A program made the translations under genes and the position numbers. The notes under the pieces are model-generated. The model saw only the letters and a list, made by a program, of their open reading frames with translations. It was not told where the DNA came from and ran no database searches. Source: Forficula auricularia (lineage: Eukaryota; Arthropoda; Insecta; Dermaptera; Forficulidae). From it: a stretch of DNA of 64,000 bases. The stretch covers positions 21,165,359 to 21,229,358 of the forward strand of contig JALMQS010000128.1 of the NCBI GenBank assembly GCA_024734495.1, in the 5' to 3' direction. Each line of letters opens with the position of its first letter. Position 1 is the stretch's first letter. This document shows positions 42,690 to 55,031 of the stretch, piece by piece.

Positions 42690-43150
42690 GGAGTTAATTT
42701 TCTCATTAATATATCAAAGAATAATTAACACAATAACGAGAATTGTTTTTGATCGCGCTTTTTAAACAACATATATATCGCAAGACTACTGCTGGTTGAA
42801 GCTATTGGAGTCTGCTGAGTCTTAAGTCTGGACCAAGAGAGAATGAAAAAGATGTGATCCATTTGGCTATAATCCAGCATCATTTCGCGATTGGCCCGCA
42901 TGACACTTTTTATATGGATCACCAAATGAATTTGAAATCTGAGATGTTATATATTCAATCTCCCAGTCCAAAGCCCCCAATCTGTTAACACGTGTGTTAG
43001 GTGTTTGCCATTGATTAACTCGTTAATGTGTTAATTACTCTTTGATATATTAATGAGAAAATTAACTTCACTATTTCAAGTTAGAAATATATAAATTCGG
43101 ATAATATTTTCACTTAATATTTGACAAAAATCATCTGCATTCAAATCGCG
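42690..43150. repeat. Dispersed repeat Q, copy 1 (rearranged)
   Basis: 42705-43010 is the reverse complement of 52160-52483 (ACTGCTGGTTGAAGCTATTG, GTCTGGACCAAGAGAGAATG), while 43018-43168 matches 51990-52155 in direct orientation. TTAATTA..CTTTGATATATTAATGAG words stand inverted at the two ends. Confidence 0.78.
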
Positions 43151-44074
43151 ATCGAATCAAATACAGGAAACTTATGATTATTTGTTTTCTATTTAAACCA
43201 AAATCTCCGCCTTAAGAATATTTAATTTCGCCATAGAGAGCGCTAGCTTCTCTTAAAGGTCAATTTCGTCTGCCACTCTTTTCGATAGTGTATTGGGTTC
43301 TCAGCTCTAGTACTATTTAAACTATCATATTTGTTTTTCTTTCTAATTCTACCCCTTTTATGTATTTCTATTTTATTCCGATGTTATACAATTGTCATTC
43401 GAATTGGAGTTTATTTAAATTTTGTGATTTTTTTTTTAATTCTTTTTTTATTACTCTTGTCTCATTTATTAATTCTATGCAAGTCAAATCTTATTTTTTA
43501 TTCAATTATCAAATTAATCAATTAAACTACTTTTGATTTATATTTAAATTTACTTTCCGGGATCATAATGATCTCTACATTCTATTTTTAATTTCTTCTT
43601 CTTTATAGAAAATTCATTAAAAATTAATTTACTACAAGAAATTAAGCTAAACATGGAATTCGATTTTAATATATTAGAAAATTTAAACCTTCAAAGCAAA
43701 AAAAAAATAACTACTATTTCGAATATTAAAGCTTCTCGTTTTTCTAACAAGTAACTCTTCTTAAAGCCAGTTTCTTAATAAAAAACCGGCTTTTTTTCAA
43801 CCCTGGAGGACCCATGAACTATGCCTGGGCTGATTGTCTTCAAGAGGCGCTGGAGCGTCGGCAGCGACGATCTTGTCGTTCCTGGAGTATTCCTATTCAC
43901 ACTTCATTTAGTTTGGTAATATTATACATATATACATATTTATTTACCTATTTTTTGAGCATAGCTTTCCCTAGTCTATCATGTAATTCAGTTTGTTCCG
44001 TTAACAGTGAGCTTAGCTACACATTTTGGGCCCATAAGCACAATATCAAATTTTTACTTCCCCGATACTACGAT

Positions 44075-44220
44075 CAGGGACGGCGGAACCGTGGGGTCAG
44101 TGGGGTCAGCTGACCCCCTGGGAATTTGTCCACATATTCCATACCTCCTAGACCCCCCCTAGGCCTACATCACTTTCCAAGTTTTGACCCCCCTGGCCTA
44201 AGATCGTTCCGCCGTGCCTG
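44075..44220. mobile_element. hAT-like MITE (CAGG.ACGGCGGAAC family), short copy
   Basis: The TIR CAGGGACGGCGGAAC matches the right end CAGGCACGGCGGAAC on the other strand. The interior GGTCAGCTGACCCCCTGGGA is shared with 45492-46073. The flanks ACTACGAT and AGTCCGAT match at 6 of 8 positions. Confidence 0.75.
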
Positions 44221-44263
44221 AGTCCGATGGTAATTATGGCCTTGTTGGGCGCCTCAGAATCAC

Positions 44264-44494
44264 ATGCCCCGTAAGCTTTGCTTATTCCTGCTATATGATA
44301 GCTACTACCCTGGTCGTGAAAAGAATAAGAATATCACTCACACATTCAGTAAGATCTCGTTTAGCGCTTCCTTGATTAAGGCTAAGTGCCTGGAGCACCA
44401 AGATTCGGTGCTCGCTAACTTTTTGCCTCTAAATAGCTTACGTTTCAAATTCCAAGGCTCTGCGACTTACCGAAGTCGATATATGAACGATTAA
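44264..44494 (+). other. Unassigned 76-codon ORF
   Basis: MPRKLCLFLLYDSYYPGREK through RSRYMND is in a locally GC-richer stretch following the MITE at 44075-44220. I do not recognise any domain, and no splice partner is obvious. Probably part of an old repeat. Confidence 0.25.
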
Positions 44495-45491
44495 AATATT
44501 TATTTTGCGACATGACTAATTTATACCCCCTTCCTTTATTTCAATCGGATTAAAATTTACACACGACTAATAACTCATGAGACTTGATAAGTTCACCAAT
44601 TTTTAGCGAAATCGTTAGAGCCGTTTTCGAGAAACCTATTCTATATATATACAAGAATTGCTCGTTTAATATAAAAAGTTTTGCTATAACGCGGTCTGCT
44701 CAAAGCCTAAAAAACTCAAAATTTTGCAAGAATTAACTGATAAATGCATGACCGGTGTATAGCGAAAGGTATTTTCAGCAAGGACCTATTGTTGGCCAAA
44801 TTGTCAACCTAGTCGATACCGCAGTACTAGGAGATGTAGGTGAGCACGATATTGAAGATTCACTGCAGGTTTATGGTGAAAACCTTACTAACTTCCTTTA
44901 ACGCTGTTTTGTTTAGCACTTTGTCGTCCAGGAACCCATTCCAAGGAACGATGTCTTTCTATAATTTGAATCACATTCTTTATCCGAAATCCATACAATA
45001 TGTTAACAGCCAATATTTGTTTTCATCTGCTTGTAGGCTTTGGTAGTTATTTTCTGGCTTAAATTAGAATATTGGCTAACATTTTCTATTTTTTGTGACG
45101 TTTAGGTATATAACTCTAAAGCCGTTTTCAAGTAATAAAAGATTTAGTTCGAGTCAACTTAAAGCTACCTGTACAATACTGGAATGACACTGATGTCAAT
45201 AACATCTATTTTAAGAAATATGGCTGAGTTGGCTTGATCTATAATATTATCTCTTGAAAACGGCTTCAGAAGAAGCCAAAACGTCTTGAGTAAACTATAA
45301 ATTAGGATAAAATTTCCAAAGTCCACATTGGGTGCTCGAACCCGAAACAATTTTCTAGTTCATTTGTAAAGAAATGACGAGAGGTTGTAATCTACTATAT
45401 CCGAGCTGATATGGTTAATCATTATAATATTATGTAAGAAGGGTTGTGTTCACCCCCTCGGGAATTTATTCATTTATTTTTATGTTGAGAC

Positions 45492-46073
45492 CAGGGAAGG
45501 CGGAACAGGGAGGTCAGCTGACCCCCTGGGAATTTGTCTAGGGGTCAAGGGGGTCAGCGGACCTCCTAAAGAAAGAAATTTAATGTCTTAAGATCATGTC
45601 CAATTTATTGAACATTAATTACCCGTTACCGGTAGTTTCTTAATTAATTCTTTTTTTTTATAAACAAAGCCTTTGTTTTCCTAGTTACATAAGTTTATTA
45701 CTCATATTTGCCAAGAATAATACAATAAGTATATATTGCTAATTAATTTCGTTTTATTTTATTACCTTTTGAACCTAAACTCAAGCATTATAACTACAAA
45801 CAAAAATTCGAACTCTTTTTTTTCTTTCAGTTTTCAATAAAACCACAGCTAAAAACTGCTTAAAAATGGGTTAAATTGTACCATAATAATAAAACTTGAG
45901 TAAGATACGAGGTAGGTTTCGTGAAACAAGTTTTATTATTATATTAAAATGTTTCACCTAGAACCAACACCGAACTCCTTAAAAGTTATTAAATTGTACC
46001 AATTTGCTTCAAAATTTTCTACATCACTTTCCAAGTCTTGACCCCCTGGCCTAAGATCGTTCCGCCGTGCTTG
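45492..46073. mobile_element. hAT-like element (CAGG.ACGGCGGAAC family), long copy
   Basis: The ends CAGGGAAGGCGGAAC and (opposite strand) CAAGCACGGCGGAAC. Exact 8-bp duplication GTTGAGAC at 45484-45491 and 46074-46081. It contains a nested hammerhead-family fragment (45884-45988) and no transposase. Confidence 0.9.
45884..45988 (-). mobile_element. Hammerhead repeat family A', deleted copy
   Basis: It keeps the two ends of the family (GAGGTAGGTTTCGTGAAAC and ATGTTTCACCTAGAACCAAC) but lacks the ribozyme centre. Exact 13-bp duplication TTAAATTGTACCA at 45871-45883 and 45989-46001. Confidence 0.87.
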
Positions 46074-47439
46074 GTTGAGACTGGTGATAATTTGAAAAGT
46101 AAATAAAAAAGAACATTTCGCCTTACCCCTCTCGTGGAATAAATCACTAGCATAGATATTTTTTTTCTTCGGGGTGGTTAGAAGTTTTGAAACATTTTTT
46201 TTTTTTAATTTAGTTCCAAAACGTCTAATTTTGCGATCACCCATCGTATTTGCTGGTCACAGCCAATAACAAACCCACCTGCTAAAATTTAGCTTTCTAA
46301 GATTTCTAGAAATAATTTTGTTTTTTCAAAAATCTTTTTTTAGGGCCCCCTTTCGTGCCTCCAAGTACTCTTGCTCCCTTTTGCATGAGACCTTACGCCG
46401 AATTTTAATTTCTGCTTTTTAAGTATTCTTGGCTTTGAGAGAATGATATTTTAATTAGAAAAATCTCCCTTCCTACCACTTTTATAAGCTATTAGGAATG
46501 CACGTAGCAAAGGGGATTTTAGAGAGTCTAGACTTCATCGAGTTCCAGAAAATAAAGTATTTTGCATTTCGTTTTAAAAAGATTGGAAACATAATTTTCA
46601 TTATTTTTAAATATAGCAAAGAAGAACATATTAAAAAAATAATGAATATTTAATTTAGCATAATTTATTTTTGTTCAAAAACTATAGTTTTAAATATAAT
46701 AACTTATAAACAAATTAACTGAGAAACAACCGATTTTGCGTAGGATTGTTGTTGTTTTTATAAAACTATTTTGCTATTACCTTCATTTATATCTATTTAA
46801 AACATTAATTACACAAATACTATTCTAGTTACAAACAAGTTTCACTTTCTTTTACCTATATAAATATACGAAGTTGTATTGCCATAATAAAACAAAAATC
46901 CGACTTAACGATAATTTTGTGTGGTCTCTATGCTGCTAAAAAGTTCATTTTTTTAATCTTTTTTGTCAACGAGCGAATGGTGTAAGCTAGAAAGTTAAAA
47001 CTTGGCAAAGAGTTGATTATTTATACAATCAAAAATGCCAAATTTCATTTAATTTTTTAAATTCGATTATTTTCTTCATTTATGAACTGAAAGTTCTGGA
47101 GCTAGAAAGCCCAAAATCTTATCAGCTCATCATACTTAGATTTTGGCACCAGACCAGAACTTTCTACTACCTTTCCTTTCTATCGGTATCTGAATCCAGA
47201 CAGATAAACAGAAAAAAATAATATTTGAAAATTATTTTTCTTTACGTAGATTTTGCTCCACCAGATATTTCTATACATGTGAAAGTAAAAAAAAAAAAAA
47301 TCCTCCCTCAGTTAAGCTTCGCAACAATACCGAGAAATAAAAATTAGGAAAATAAAATAAAATTAATCAGATGAGAGAGATGAAAATGCATGTAGTGCAC
47401 GTCTAGATTAATCCCCACCAAGCAATTATACCTTATTAC

Positions 47440-47581
47440 CGAGAGGTGACCCGCGACCTAATATTGTGTACACCTACTTCCACTTCCACTTTCATTTCCA
47501 AGTAGAAGACAATAGATGAAAGGGCATAACTAATGAATTCCAAAATAATTCCACCTAATTCCAATCGCGGTTCACCCCTCG
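47440..47581. mobile_element. MITE, TIR CGAGnnGTGAnCCGCG, copy 1
   Basis: The left CGAGAGGTGACCCGCGACC and right (opposite strand) CGAGGGGTGAACCGCGATTG ends; exact 8-bp duplication CTTATTAC at 47432-47439 and 47582-47589. Internal TGTACACCTACTTCCACTTC is shared with 54917-55031. Confidence 0.92.
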
Positions 47582-48520
47582 CTTATTACTATCAAAACAC
47601 TAACAACTACACAACGATCCGATTTTTTCTGATTTTCTGCATTTTTCAACCTGATATTCTGATGCTAGAAAGCTCAAAATTTAATCAGTCCTCCCTATTG
47701 AATTACAAAGATCTTCCATTCATAACGAACTTTCTACGTTCTTGAGTTATTTTCAGTTTCAGAATTCAGAGACACATACAGAATTTTTTTTTTATTTAAA
47801 ATAATTTTTGCATTTATAAACAAAATAAATAAATAAGCAAAAAACACATTTTTTGAACTGAATTCAATACTTTACCCGCCTGATACCATCTAATATTAAA
47901 AATTAAAAGTTTATTTTTTCCAATTTTTCTCCATTATAAAATCGTGAATATTTATTATAATAATAAAAAGGCTAATAAAGAGTCCAAATATGGTTACTTA
48001 ATAGTAATAATATAAGTATTATCCTCAAACGAAAGTCTACTTAAAATGGACATTCTCACAAAAACATTTTGTTTTATCCTTAAGAAACGTAATTTATTAT
48101 CACTTTTTCTTGAATCAAACGCCCATAATTATAAATAATGAAATCAATCGGAGGTATTTACGCTAAATTTCAACCTCTGCAAGATTTTCAAAAAATCCTC
48201 AAATGAGCCCCTTAGAGATAGTCAACCAAGCATGGCTAACTACCTTATTATTAGCGACTAATATATGTTTTAAAATTTAATATTCATTCTAGTTCAATTA
48301 AAACTTTGAAATCTCATTTTTTTCTTTTGAAAAATATTGAAAAATAAAAAAGTTATAGCCGAAACCAGAATGAGTATGAACTCTTTTCCTCCTTTTTGAA
48401 AAGAACAAAAAGGATTAAAAAAAAATTTCCCCAACGTTGTAATACATCTTTAAAAACTAAATAATATTGAACCTTGGGAAATAAAGCTAAATTTCTTATC
48501 GTTATTATTATTACTATTAA

Positions 48521-48800
48521 AGGAGACAATAAAAGAGTGTCTTCTGCTGGAAAAATGAAATTTTTAATTTATTTACAACGAGACTATAGTTTCGAAGGCT
48601 TTGTGTTCACACATCAATTCCTGTGAAACAATTGTAATAGACTGATGAAGAGGGCAAATCTCTCAAAACTATAGTCTTAATCCCTCAAAACTATAGTTTT
48701 GTTATAAATAAATTTAAAAATTTATTTTTCCACACTCTTTTATTGTCCCCTTTAATTTGTAAAAATTCTGATACTCTCGGCAAAAATAAAATTTCAATTT
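48521..48800. mobile_element. Hammerhead repeat family B, inverted dimer, degraded
   Basis: AAAGGAGACAATAAAAGAGT on the left and CACACTCTTTTATTGTCCCC on the right are the inverted arms. The right arm has a duplicated CTATAGTCTT segment (48668-48696). Target duplication unclear in AT-rich flanks. Confidence 0.75.
48628..48682 (+). ncRNA. Degenerate hammerhead, family B
   Basis: CUGAUGA (48642-48648) is intact, but stem II is partly mispaired and GAAA has become AAAA, so it is expected to be inactive. Confidence 0.5.
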
Positions 48801-50025
48801 AATTATCAAAATTATTATTATTTGTCCTTTTGAAAATGAAAATTCTCTTGGTAAATTTTCAAATGGGAGAAAAAGAGTCTAAACTGACTTCACTCCATTA
48901 ATCTATAACTTTTAAAATTTTTAAGATTTTTTTAAAACAAAAACAACTTCTTCCATCTTTTTATTAAACTATCGAGAAATATAAAATTTTTAACTTTTTA
49001 TGTCCTCATCATATTCTAATTTACTGATCTTTTTAGGCAGATAATGGAAATAAAATAATTAATATATTTAGCATATTGAATAATTGACAAACTAATTCAC
49101 AAATGTTATATACGGCGAAGCTATTTATTAGATAGCTATGCATATAAGTGGTTACCTAGTTTTACCAGATAAGCTATTGTTTAATGAAAGAATAATTTTA
49201 ATAAACGCTATCGGATCGCTTAGGCAGAAAAAAATAACTAAAATTTTTACTCTAAGGAAAATTTCACAAATTACGAAAATTTTGCTTAGAGTGTCCGAGT
49301 CTTGACAAAGTTAACTTTTCCTCTAATTCATAATTAAACTTTTCTTAGTGAAATTTATGATTCATATTTTCAAGCAATTAACTCAATCAATTTCACTGTT
49401 AATAATCAAAGGGTGACCGATTTATTGATCGATACCGCATCAGTGATTGGGGTTGCCTTTTTTATTGGAGAATTTACAAAAATTGTCAAACCTTATATTA
49501 ATTATTTTCCTTCGATATATAAGACTTGTATTTTTAATTTTTTTTTCACTTGACTTTAAATAATTTAAATCTTATTGAGATCTAAAAGGATGTATTATTT
49601 TATTAAAAAAAAAACTTACGTATCCATGTATATGTGTTAGTTCAAGGCCATCATCCTTTTTTTGGGCTACTTGCATTTATATCTCAGGTGTATAATTACT
49701 ATAATAATCAAATAAAAATTCCCTAAATTAATAAAATCAACTCTTGGCCTTTTTACCCATAAGAGTAACTTATCTTCAAGAATGTTTAAGAAATTTTTTA
49801 TTCAAGTTATTATATGACTTAATAAAAGTATTTTCTTACACATATAGGTACATTGTTATATATTTCCTCAATTATATGACATGATTTTTTGTTTTTCTGT
49901 TCCGTACCAAAATAGTAAAAAACTCAATCCTTGTGCTAAGACTTGATTGACCGTTATTTATTATAGGACCCTTTTATAGTAAATTCCATTTTTCTTGTTT
50001 TTTTTACTTTGAAAAATTTATAATT

Positions 50026-50078
50026 CGTAGCTCACATGCGAAGATCCCGGGTTCGAACCCCGGCTGATCCTTTTTTCT
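50026..50078 (+). pseudogene. 3' half of a tRNA or tRNA-derived repeat
   Basis: GATCCCGGGTTCGAACCCCG followed by GCTGATCC and TTTTTT: a T-arm with B box GGTTCGAACCC, an acceptor-like 3' strand and a Pol III-type T-run. The 5' half (A box) is not recognisable upstream. Confidence 0.55.
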
Positions 50079-50520
50079 TTAATAAAAATAATATTTTCTT
50101 CGTTCCCTAAATTTAACTTTGTTTATATATAATTTTAATTTTTTAAGAACCCTTCCCCCCGTTAATTTTGATTTCGGCTTCAGCCAAAATCTAATCAGCT
50201 CTTAATCTCAATACAAAAAACTACATTTAACATTTCGATTTGATACTCATAATAGTTTTTAAGGTAGATCGTATACGAAATTTTGTATTGCACTAACGTA
50301 CTAACAGACATTTTGACAAAATAATTAATATCTCGTAAAATATAATTTTTTCGATGTTCACTTTAAAAGACTTTCTTGTAGACCACAACGCCATGGTTTT
50401 TCTCAATTTTTTTGCATCAAAATAGTTTGAGCCATTTTTGAGATATTTCGAAAAAAACGAATAAAAAAAAAACGCTTTTTTTTTCATGCACAATTACAAT
50501 ACTTGACCATACCCATGTTA

Positions 50521-50785
50521 AATTAAAAAGAGAACACTGTGAAAAATATTAAGAAAAGAGCTCAAATGATAGAACACAGGTTAAGATACGAGGGTTTTCT
50601 CAGAGCTATTTTAGAGGGCGATGTGGGAAAGAAATAGTGAAGTGGGAGACCTAGATTAGAGTATTTTCTCTAGAAAATGGAAGATATGGGATGTGGGCCT
50701 TTTAGAGAAGTGAAAGAGTTGGTATGAATTAAAGTTGAGTGGGTGTTTGCGTTAAACTAGTATTATGACTGTATACTCGTTTTTT
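50521..50785 (+). pseudogene. LINE 3' tail relic
   Basis: Plus-strand text ACGAGGGTTTTCTCAGAGCT, GGGCGATGTGGGAAAGAAAT and ACTAGTATTATGACTGTATACTC mirror the C-terminal and 3' UTR of the LINE relic at 33361-33600 (minus). Degenerate. Confidence 0.6.
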
Positions 50786-51006
50786 TTTTTGTTTTTTTTT
50801 ATTTATTTAATGTGACCGGGAACAAAGCCCATTTAGACAGCACATAAGTAGAGTGTTAGTAGGGTTAGTGAGGGAGCCGAGTTTTCAGCCGGTAGAAATT
50901 TTTATTTGCCAGCTAGGATCGAACCCCGGACCTCCACTTCAACATCGTCATAATTGATCGATGCCGAAGCGAGGCCAGTGCGTTAGCTGACTGAGCTACC
51001 CGGCTG
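50780..51006 (-). repeat. tRNA-derived SINE
   Basis: On the minus strand, CAGCCGGGTAGCTCAGTCAG (A box) begins near 51005, and GGTCCGGGGTTCGATCCTAG (B box) follows at about 50915-50935, then a non-tRNA body and a poly(A)-like tail (T-run 50780-50800 on plus). This is the layout of a tRNA-headed SINE. A complete cloverleaf is not required, and the anticodon is not certain. Confidence 0.75.
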
Positions 51007-51375
51007 TATACTCAATGGTGATGAAATGGTATCTTGTAATTTTGATTTTGAAGCCTCCGCTCATTTTTGAGTTTTTCAGCCTCATAAGTCCTTATTTCAC
51101 TCGCTATTGTTAAGAATGGGACACCTTGATCTTTTAAAATCCTATTAAACATATTTTTTTATAATTTTTATTTTTATTTCTCAATCTCGCATTTTGAGCT
51201 GACCAAGTTGTCGCGTAGTAGGTATATATCTGCCTCTCTACGGAACTCTTAATTGATATAGGCTCACAATTGACTACTTTTTATATTTTATGACACAATT
51301 CTTTTAAGGAGCAATTCTATTTTCTAATTATAATATCTATTATAGACTATACTATTAAATACAATTTTCCAAATC

Positions 51376-51450
51376 ATCACCTTCATTATCGAGTTTAGTA
51401 TATAGTCCTAAGACGTTTGACGCAAAAACCCGCAGCCATTCAACTCCATG
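51376..51450 (-). pseudogene. LINE 3' tail fragment
   Basis: ATCGAGTTTAGTATATAGTC, CTAAGACGTTTGACGCAA and CAGCCATTCAACTCC correspond to 33377-33430. Confidence 0.55.
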
Positions 51451-51984
51451 CTCATAATTCTTACCATTTTGATTCTATTATATTTGTACAAAATTGTTGA
51501 TTTTATACAAAAAATATTTGTATTGCACATCCATCTTATCTGAAGTAGAAAAATTCACTCAATCATATAAATATCTCGTTAATTTAAGATAATATGTAAT
51601 GAAACTGATAAATTTCAATCCCTGGTACTTAACTTAAAATCAAGGTTGCTTTACGATATAAATATACACTTTTATTTAAACATTTATTAATTTAATATTT
51701 GTGAATTATATAATCAACATCTTAATATTTACTAATCATTAGGGTCCAGGTTTTCTAGGAATGCTCAGCTTTGTAGATGATAATCCCGGAGCCTCGAAAA
51801 CCACCTCGGGGCACACAATTATTCCGGTTTTAACATTTCTGAAGTTGCGTTTAAATAGAGTGTCGCTACTATGTCTATCTGTCAATCTGTAAGAGCAGTA
51901 AAGCTCGTAAACTAAATAAGATACAACTTAAAATTAGAAATTATATTAATTAATTTTTATTATAATTAATTAAAAATCGTGATC

Positions 51985-52483
51985 AAAACAATTCTCGTTA
52001 ATATGTTAATTATTCTTTAATATATTAATGAGAAAATTAAAAATTTATTTAACTTCATTATTTCAAGTTAGAAATATATAAGTTCAGATATTATTTTCAC
52101 TTAATATTTGACAAAAATCACCTACATTTGATTCGCGATTGAATCAAATATAGGAAACACACTATTAATTAATGGCAAGCACCTAACATACGTGCTAACA
52201 AATCGGGCGCTCTGGACTGGGAAGTTTGAATATATAACATCTCAGATTTCAAATTCATTTGGTGATCAATCCAAAGTGTCATGCGGGCTAAACGCAATAA
52301 TGACGTTGGATTATAGCTAAATGGATCATATCTTTTTCATTCTCTCTTGGTCCAGACTTAAGACTCAGCAGACTCCAATAGCTTCAACCAGCAGTAGTCT
52401 CGCGATATATATCTTGTTAAAAAGAGTGATCAAAACAATTCTCGTTTATATGTTAATTATTCTTTAATATATTAATGAGAAAA
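51985..52483. repeat. Dispersed repeat Q, copy 2
   Basis: Bounded by direct copies of GATCAAAACAATTCTCGTT followed by ATATGTTAATTATTCTTTAA (51980 and 52428). The body matches repeat Q copy 1 in mixed orientation. Confidence 0.8.
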
Positions 52484-53379
52484 TGATGAATTTAATTAAT
52501 TTTCCAGTAAATCAAAAATCGTATTAAAATTTTAATCGAATGATTATTTTGAGGAAGGAAGAATTTTATTATGTGGTGTCAAGAATAAAATAAATTTTTT
52601 TTATCAGAGATTGTGAGGTATCCCTGTAAAATTTTTTTAAGTAGAATTAGATTTAGAATTTATTTTGATTTAAAATTTCACAGTGAGACATCTTGAGAGT
52701 GGCCTATTGTTAAGGGATTTTTGTACCTGTCGGCCTTTAAAAACGATTAAAATTATAATAAATTCACGCTTTCCAATCAAAGTCAAATAAGAACAAATTT
52801 GATATCTTTTTTAACATAATATTTTTAGAATAATAAGGTACGCAACCCTCATTATACGGTCCGAATCGCATTTGATCGCCTTATTTGTTTTCTTCTCTTT
52901 TATTCCGCAATTCTCCTAAAAATTATTGAATATTTTTAATATTTATTTGCAATTTTGGTCATAATGGAATTGTTGAACATAAATTTTTTCAAATGGGGGT
53001 ACAATGGACAGAAGAAAGAAATCGGCTACGAGCAGAAACAATTGAGTGAAATTATTATTGCTTCAAAGGCCTGCGAAATGTATGACTACATTTTATATTT
53101 AAAAAAAATTGATGAAAGAAGCAAAATCATATCACAAGATTCACCATTTACTTGTCACTTTTTTTATTAAATTATTACTAATGCTGCTGTTTTCTCTAGT
53201 GTCATATGTAAATTGAAATACAATAGTAATATTTACTTCTTTTTTTGTCCCGCTTTCGCTACAAATATCTGGCAACCATTCTAAATAAACCCGCCAAGTG
53301 CGTATCTGACCGCATACCGAGGGTTACCTTAATAACTTACAAAATACTTGAGATATCAAATTTGTTCTTATTTGTAGTT

Positions 53380-53432
53380 GATAAAGAGAGAATTTGTAGG
53401 TTGTCCTCTGGTTGATGCAAATATATATATCT
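53380..53432 (-). repeat. Family C repeat fragment
   Basis: TAGGTTGTCCTCTGGTTGAT GCAAATATATATAT matches the arm of the family C element (9835-9870). It abuts a LINE C-terminal fragment. Confidence 0.65.
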
Positions 53433-53434
53433 TC

Positions 53435-53821
53435 TCATTCTTTCTTCATCCACTCCTGGATATAGGCCTCCCTTATCGATTGCCACTGCTTCTTATCTTG
53501 GATTAGTTGGCGCCATCTTCTGCCAGCTACAAGTTTGATTCCGTCCTCCCATCCCATGAGTGTCTTCCTATATTCCTCTCTTTCTGATCCTTGGTTTCCA
53601 ATCTCCAATTTTAGAAGTCCATCTATCAGATTGTTTAGCAACATGTCCTGGCCAATTCCACTTAAGTCCGAAACATGCCTAATGATGTCAGTTAATTTGA
53701 TCCTGACTCTTATCTCTTCATTATTTTTACGATCATGGAAACTTATTTCAAATGAATTCGCTCCATCGTCGAAAATAATTTCTAAACCATATGTCACATA
53801 TATAGAAACAAATGTATTCAT
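53435..53821 (-). pseudogene. LINE C-terminal fragment with intact 128-codon ORF
   Basis: The C-terminal residues KLVAGRRWRQLIQDKKQWQS and IREAYIQEWMKKE match the conserved end of LINE polyproteins that also carry craniofacial-development-protein-like endonuclease/RT. The N-terminal half (MNTFVSIYVTYGLEIIFDDG, RKNNEEIRVRIKLTDIIRHV) is not obviously from that family. No RT is present. It is either a relic or a fused short ORF; the opposite-strand 101-codon ORF is a shadow. Confidence 0.6.
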
Positions 53822-53887
53822 TGTTTTGATAAAAGTATAAATATATACAAATCTTTTATAATGTAAACTGCAACGGATCGTTGCTAG

Positions 53888-54478
53888 ACTTTATCCATAG
53901 CCATTTTAAATATTATATTATTTTTTTATTATTAATCAGATAAAGACCAGATTGGTCTTTTTGTTAAGTACTTGCCTTACGGTAGGGTAAAGTACTTTAA
54001 AATATAATTTTCCTAAAAACTTTATATAACCTTTTTTGTGGTCCTCGAAGTACTTAAATAAAATATTAAATTTCATCAAAATTGATTCAAGTCATTTTTA
54101 AAATATTTAGAAAAAACTAAAAAAGTACTGGAATAAAGTACTAATGTTTGTAGGCCGATATGTACCAAAAACTAATCAGCGCTTCATTTTGTTAAAGTAA
54201 TGGTAGGTTTTCAATTTCATTTCAATCGGTTGAACGGTGTGGAAAAAATCGTCGACGAAAAAAAGGAATCCATCTATCCATCCGCAAGGACTAAACGAAA
54301 AAATCGCACCTTTCGGCCTCTGGAACCGTTACGTGCTAAAATTCAACCTAAATGAATACTACAATTTGTGACTTTGATTGAGACCATGGGTTCTGTAGTC
54401 TTTACCTGAGGACCCATTGAAGTCGCGCTTTCCGCGAGACGGATTACAATACTTTATTTGCTTCGGATTGGATAAAGT
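53888..54478 (-). repeat. ~600-bp dispersed repeat P, copy 2
   Basis: Inverted relative to copy 1 (42024-42626), with diverged middle and end segments. The shared flank CAACGGATCGTTGCTAG extends it on the left. Confidence 0.82.
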
Positions 54479-54648
54479 AAAAACAATCGTCAAACGTTTA
54501 TTAAAATACCAAACGTTTCAGGAGAATTTATTCTCTTATGAATGAAATTTAAATAAATTTGAAAAAATAAAAATAAAGTTGCTTTATGAAATGAATATAT
54601 TCATTTCTTAAAGCAACTTTTTTCTTCTTCTACAAAACTCCATTTTGA

Positions 54649-54776
54649 AGGAGACAAACAAGGGTGTCTTCTGCTGGAATTAATAATTCCTAAGGGGCGA
54701 ACCTCTCTGATATGCAATGTAAAAATATTTTCTCTAAAATCTATGATTGGTCCTTAAGTAAAAAAACTTTCAATTT
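54649..54776. mobile_element. Hammerhead repeat family B, degraded copy with exact target duplication
   Basis: Starts AGGAGACAAACAAGGGTGTC, then TCTTCTGCTGGAATTAATAA; ends ACTTTCAATTT. Exact 14-bp duplication AAACTCCATTTTGA at 54635-54648 and 54777-54790. The ribozyme centre has been replaced or lost. Confidence 0.8.
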
Positions 54777-54916
54777 AAACTCCATTTTGATAAATTCTCC
54801 CTAAACGTTTGGATTTTGAATAAACCTTTTAAGATTGTTTTATATAAAAGATGTGTATTTATTTAAGTATATTTAAAAAAAAACAATAGATAAACATTTT
54901 TCAATATGTATATACC

Positions 54917-55031
54917 CGAGATGTGAACCGCGACCTAATATGCTGTACACCTACTTCCACTTGAACTTCCAAATATTTCCAAGTACTTCCAAAGAGGTGT
55001 ACACCTACTTCCAAACGCGGATCACCCCTCG
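54917..55031. mobile_element. MITE, TIR CGAGnnGTGAnCCGCG, copy 2
   Basis: The left CGAGATGTGAACCGCGACC and right (opposite strand) CGAGGGGTGATCCGCG ends; exact 8-bp duplication TATATACC at 54909-54916 and 55032-55039. Confidence 0.92.

Noticed and set aside
43760..43800. GCCAGTTTCTTAATAAAAAACCGGC plus T-run as a bacterial terminator
   Set aside because: Eukaryotic context; a short chance hairpin.
49360..49500. Residues FTVNNQRVTDLLIDTASVIG as a retroviral-type aspartic protease
   Set aside because: DTAS instead of DTGS, no neighbouring gag or RT, frame short; too weak to call.
50026..50078. Complete functional tRNA gene
   Set aside because: Only the T-arm and 3' acceptor strand are present; no A box or anticodon arm.
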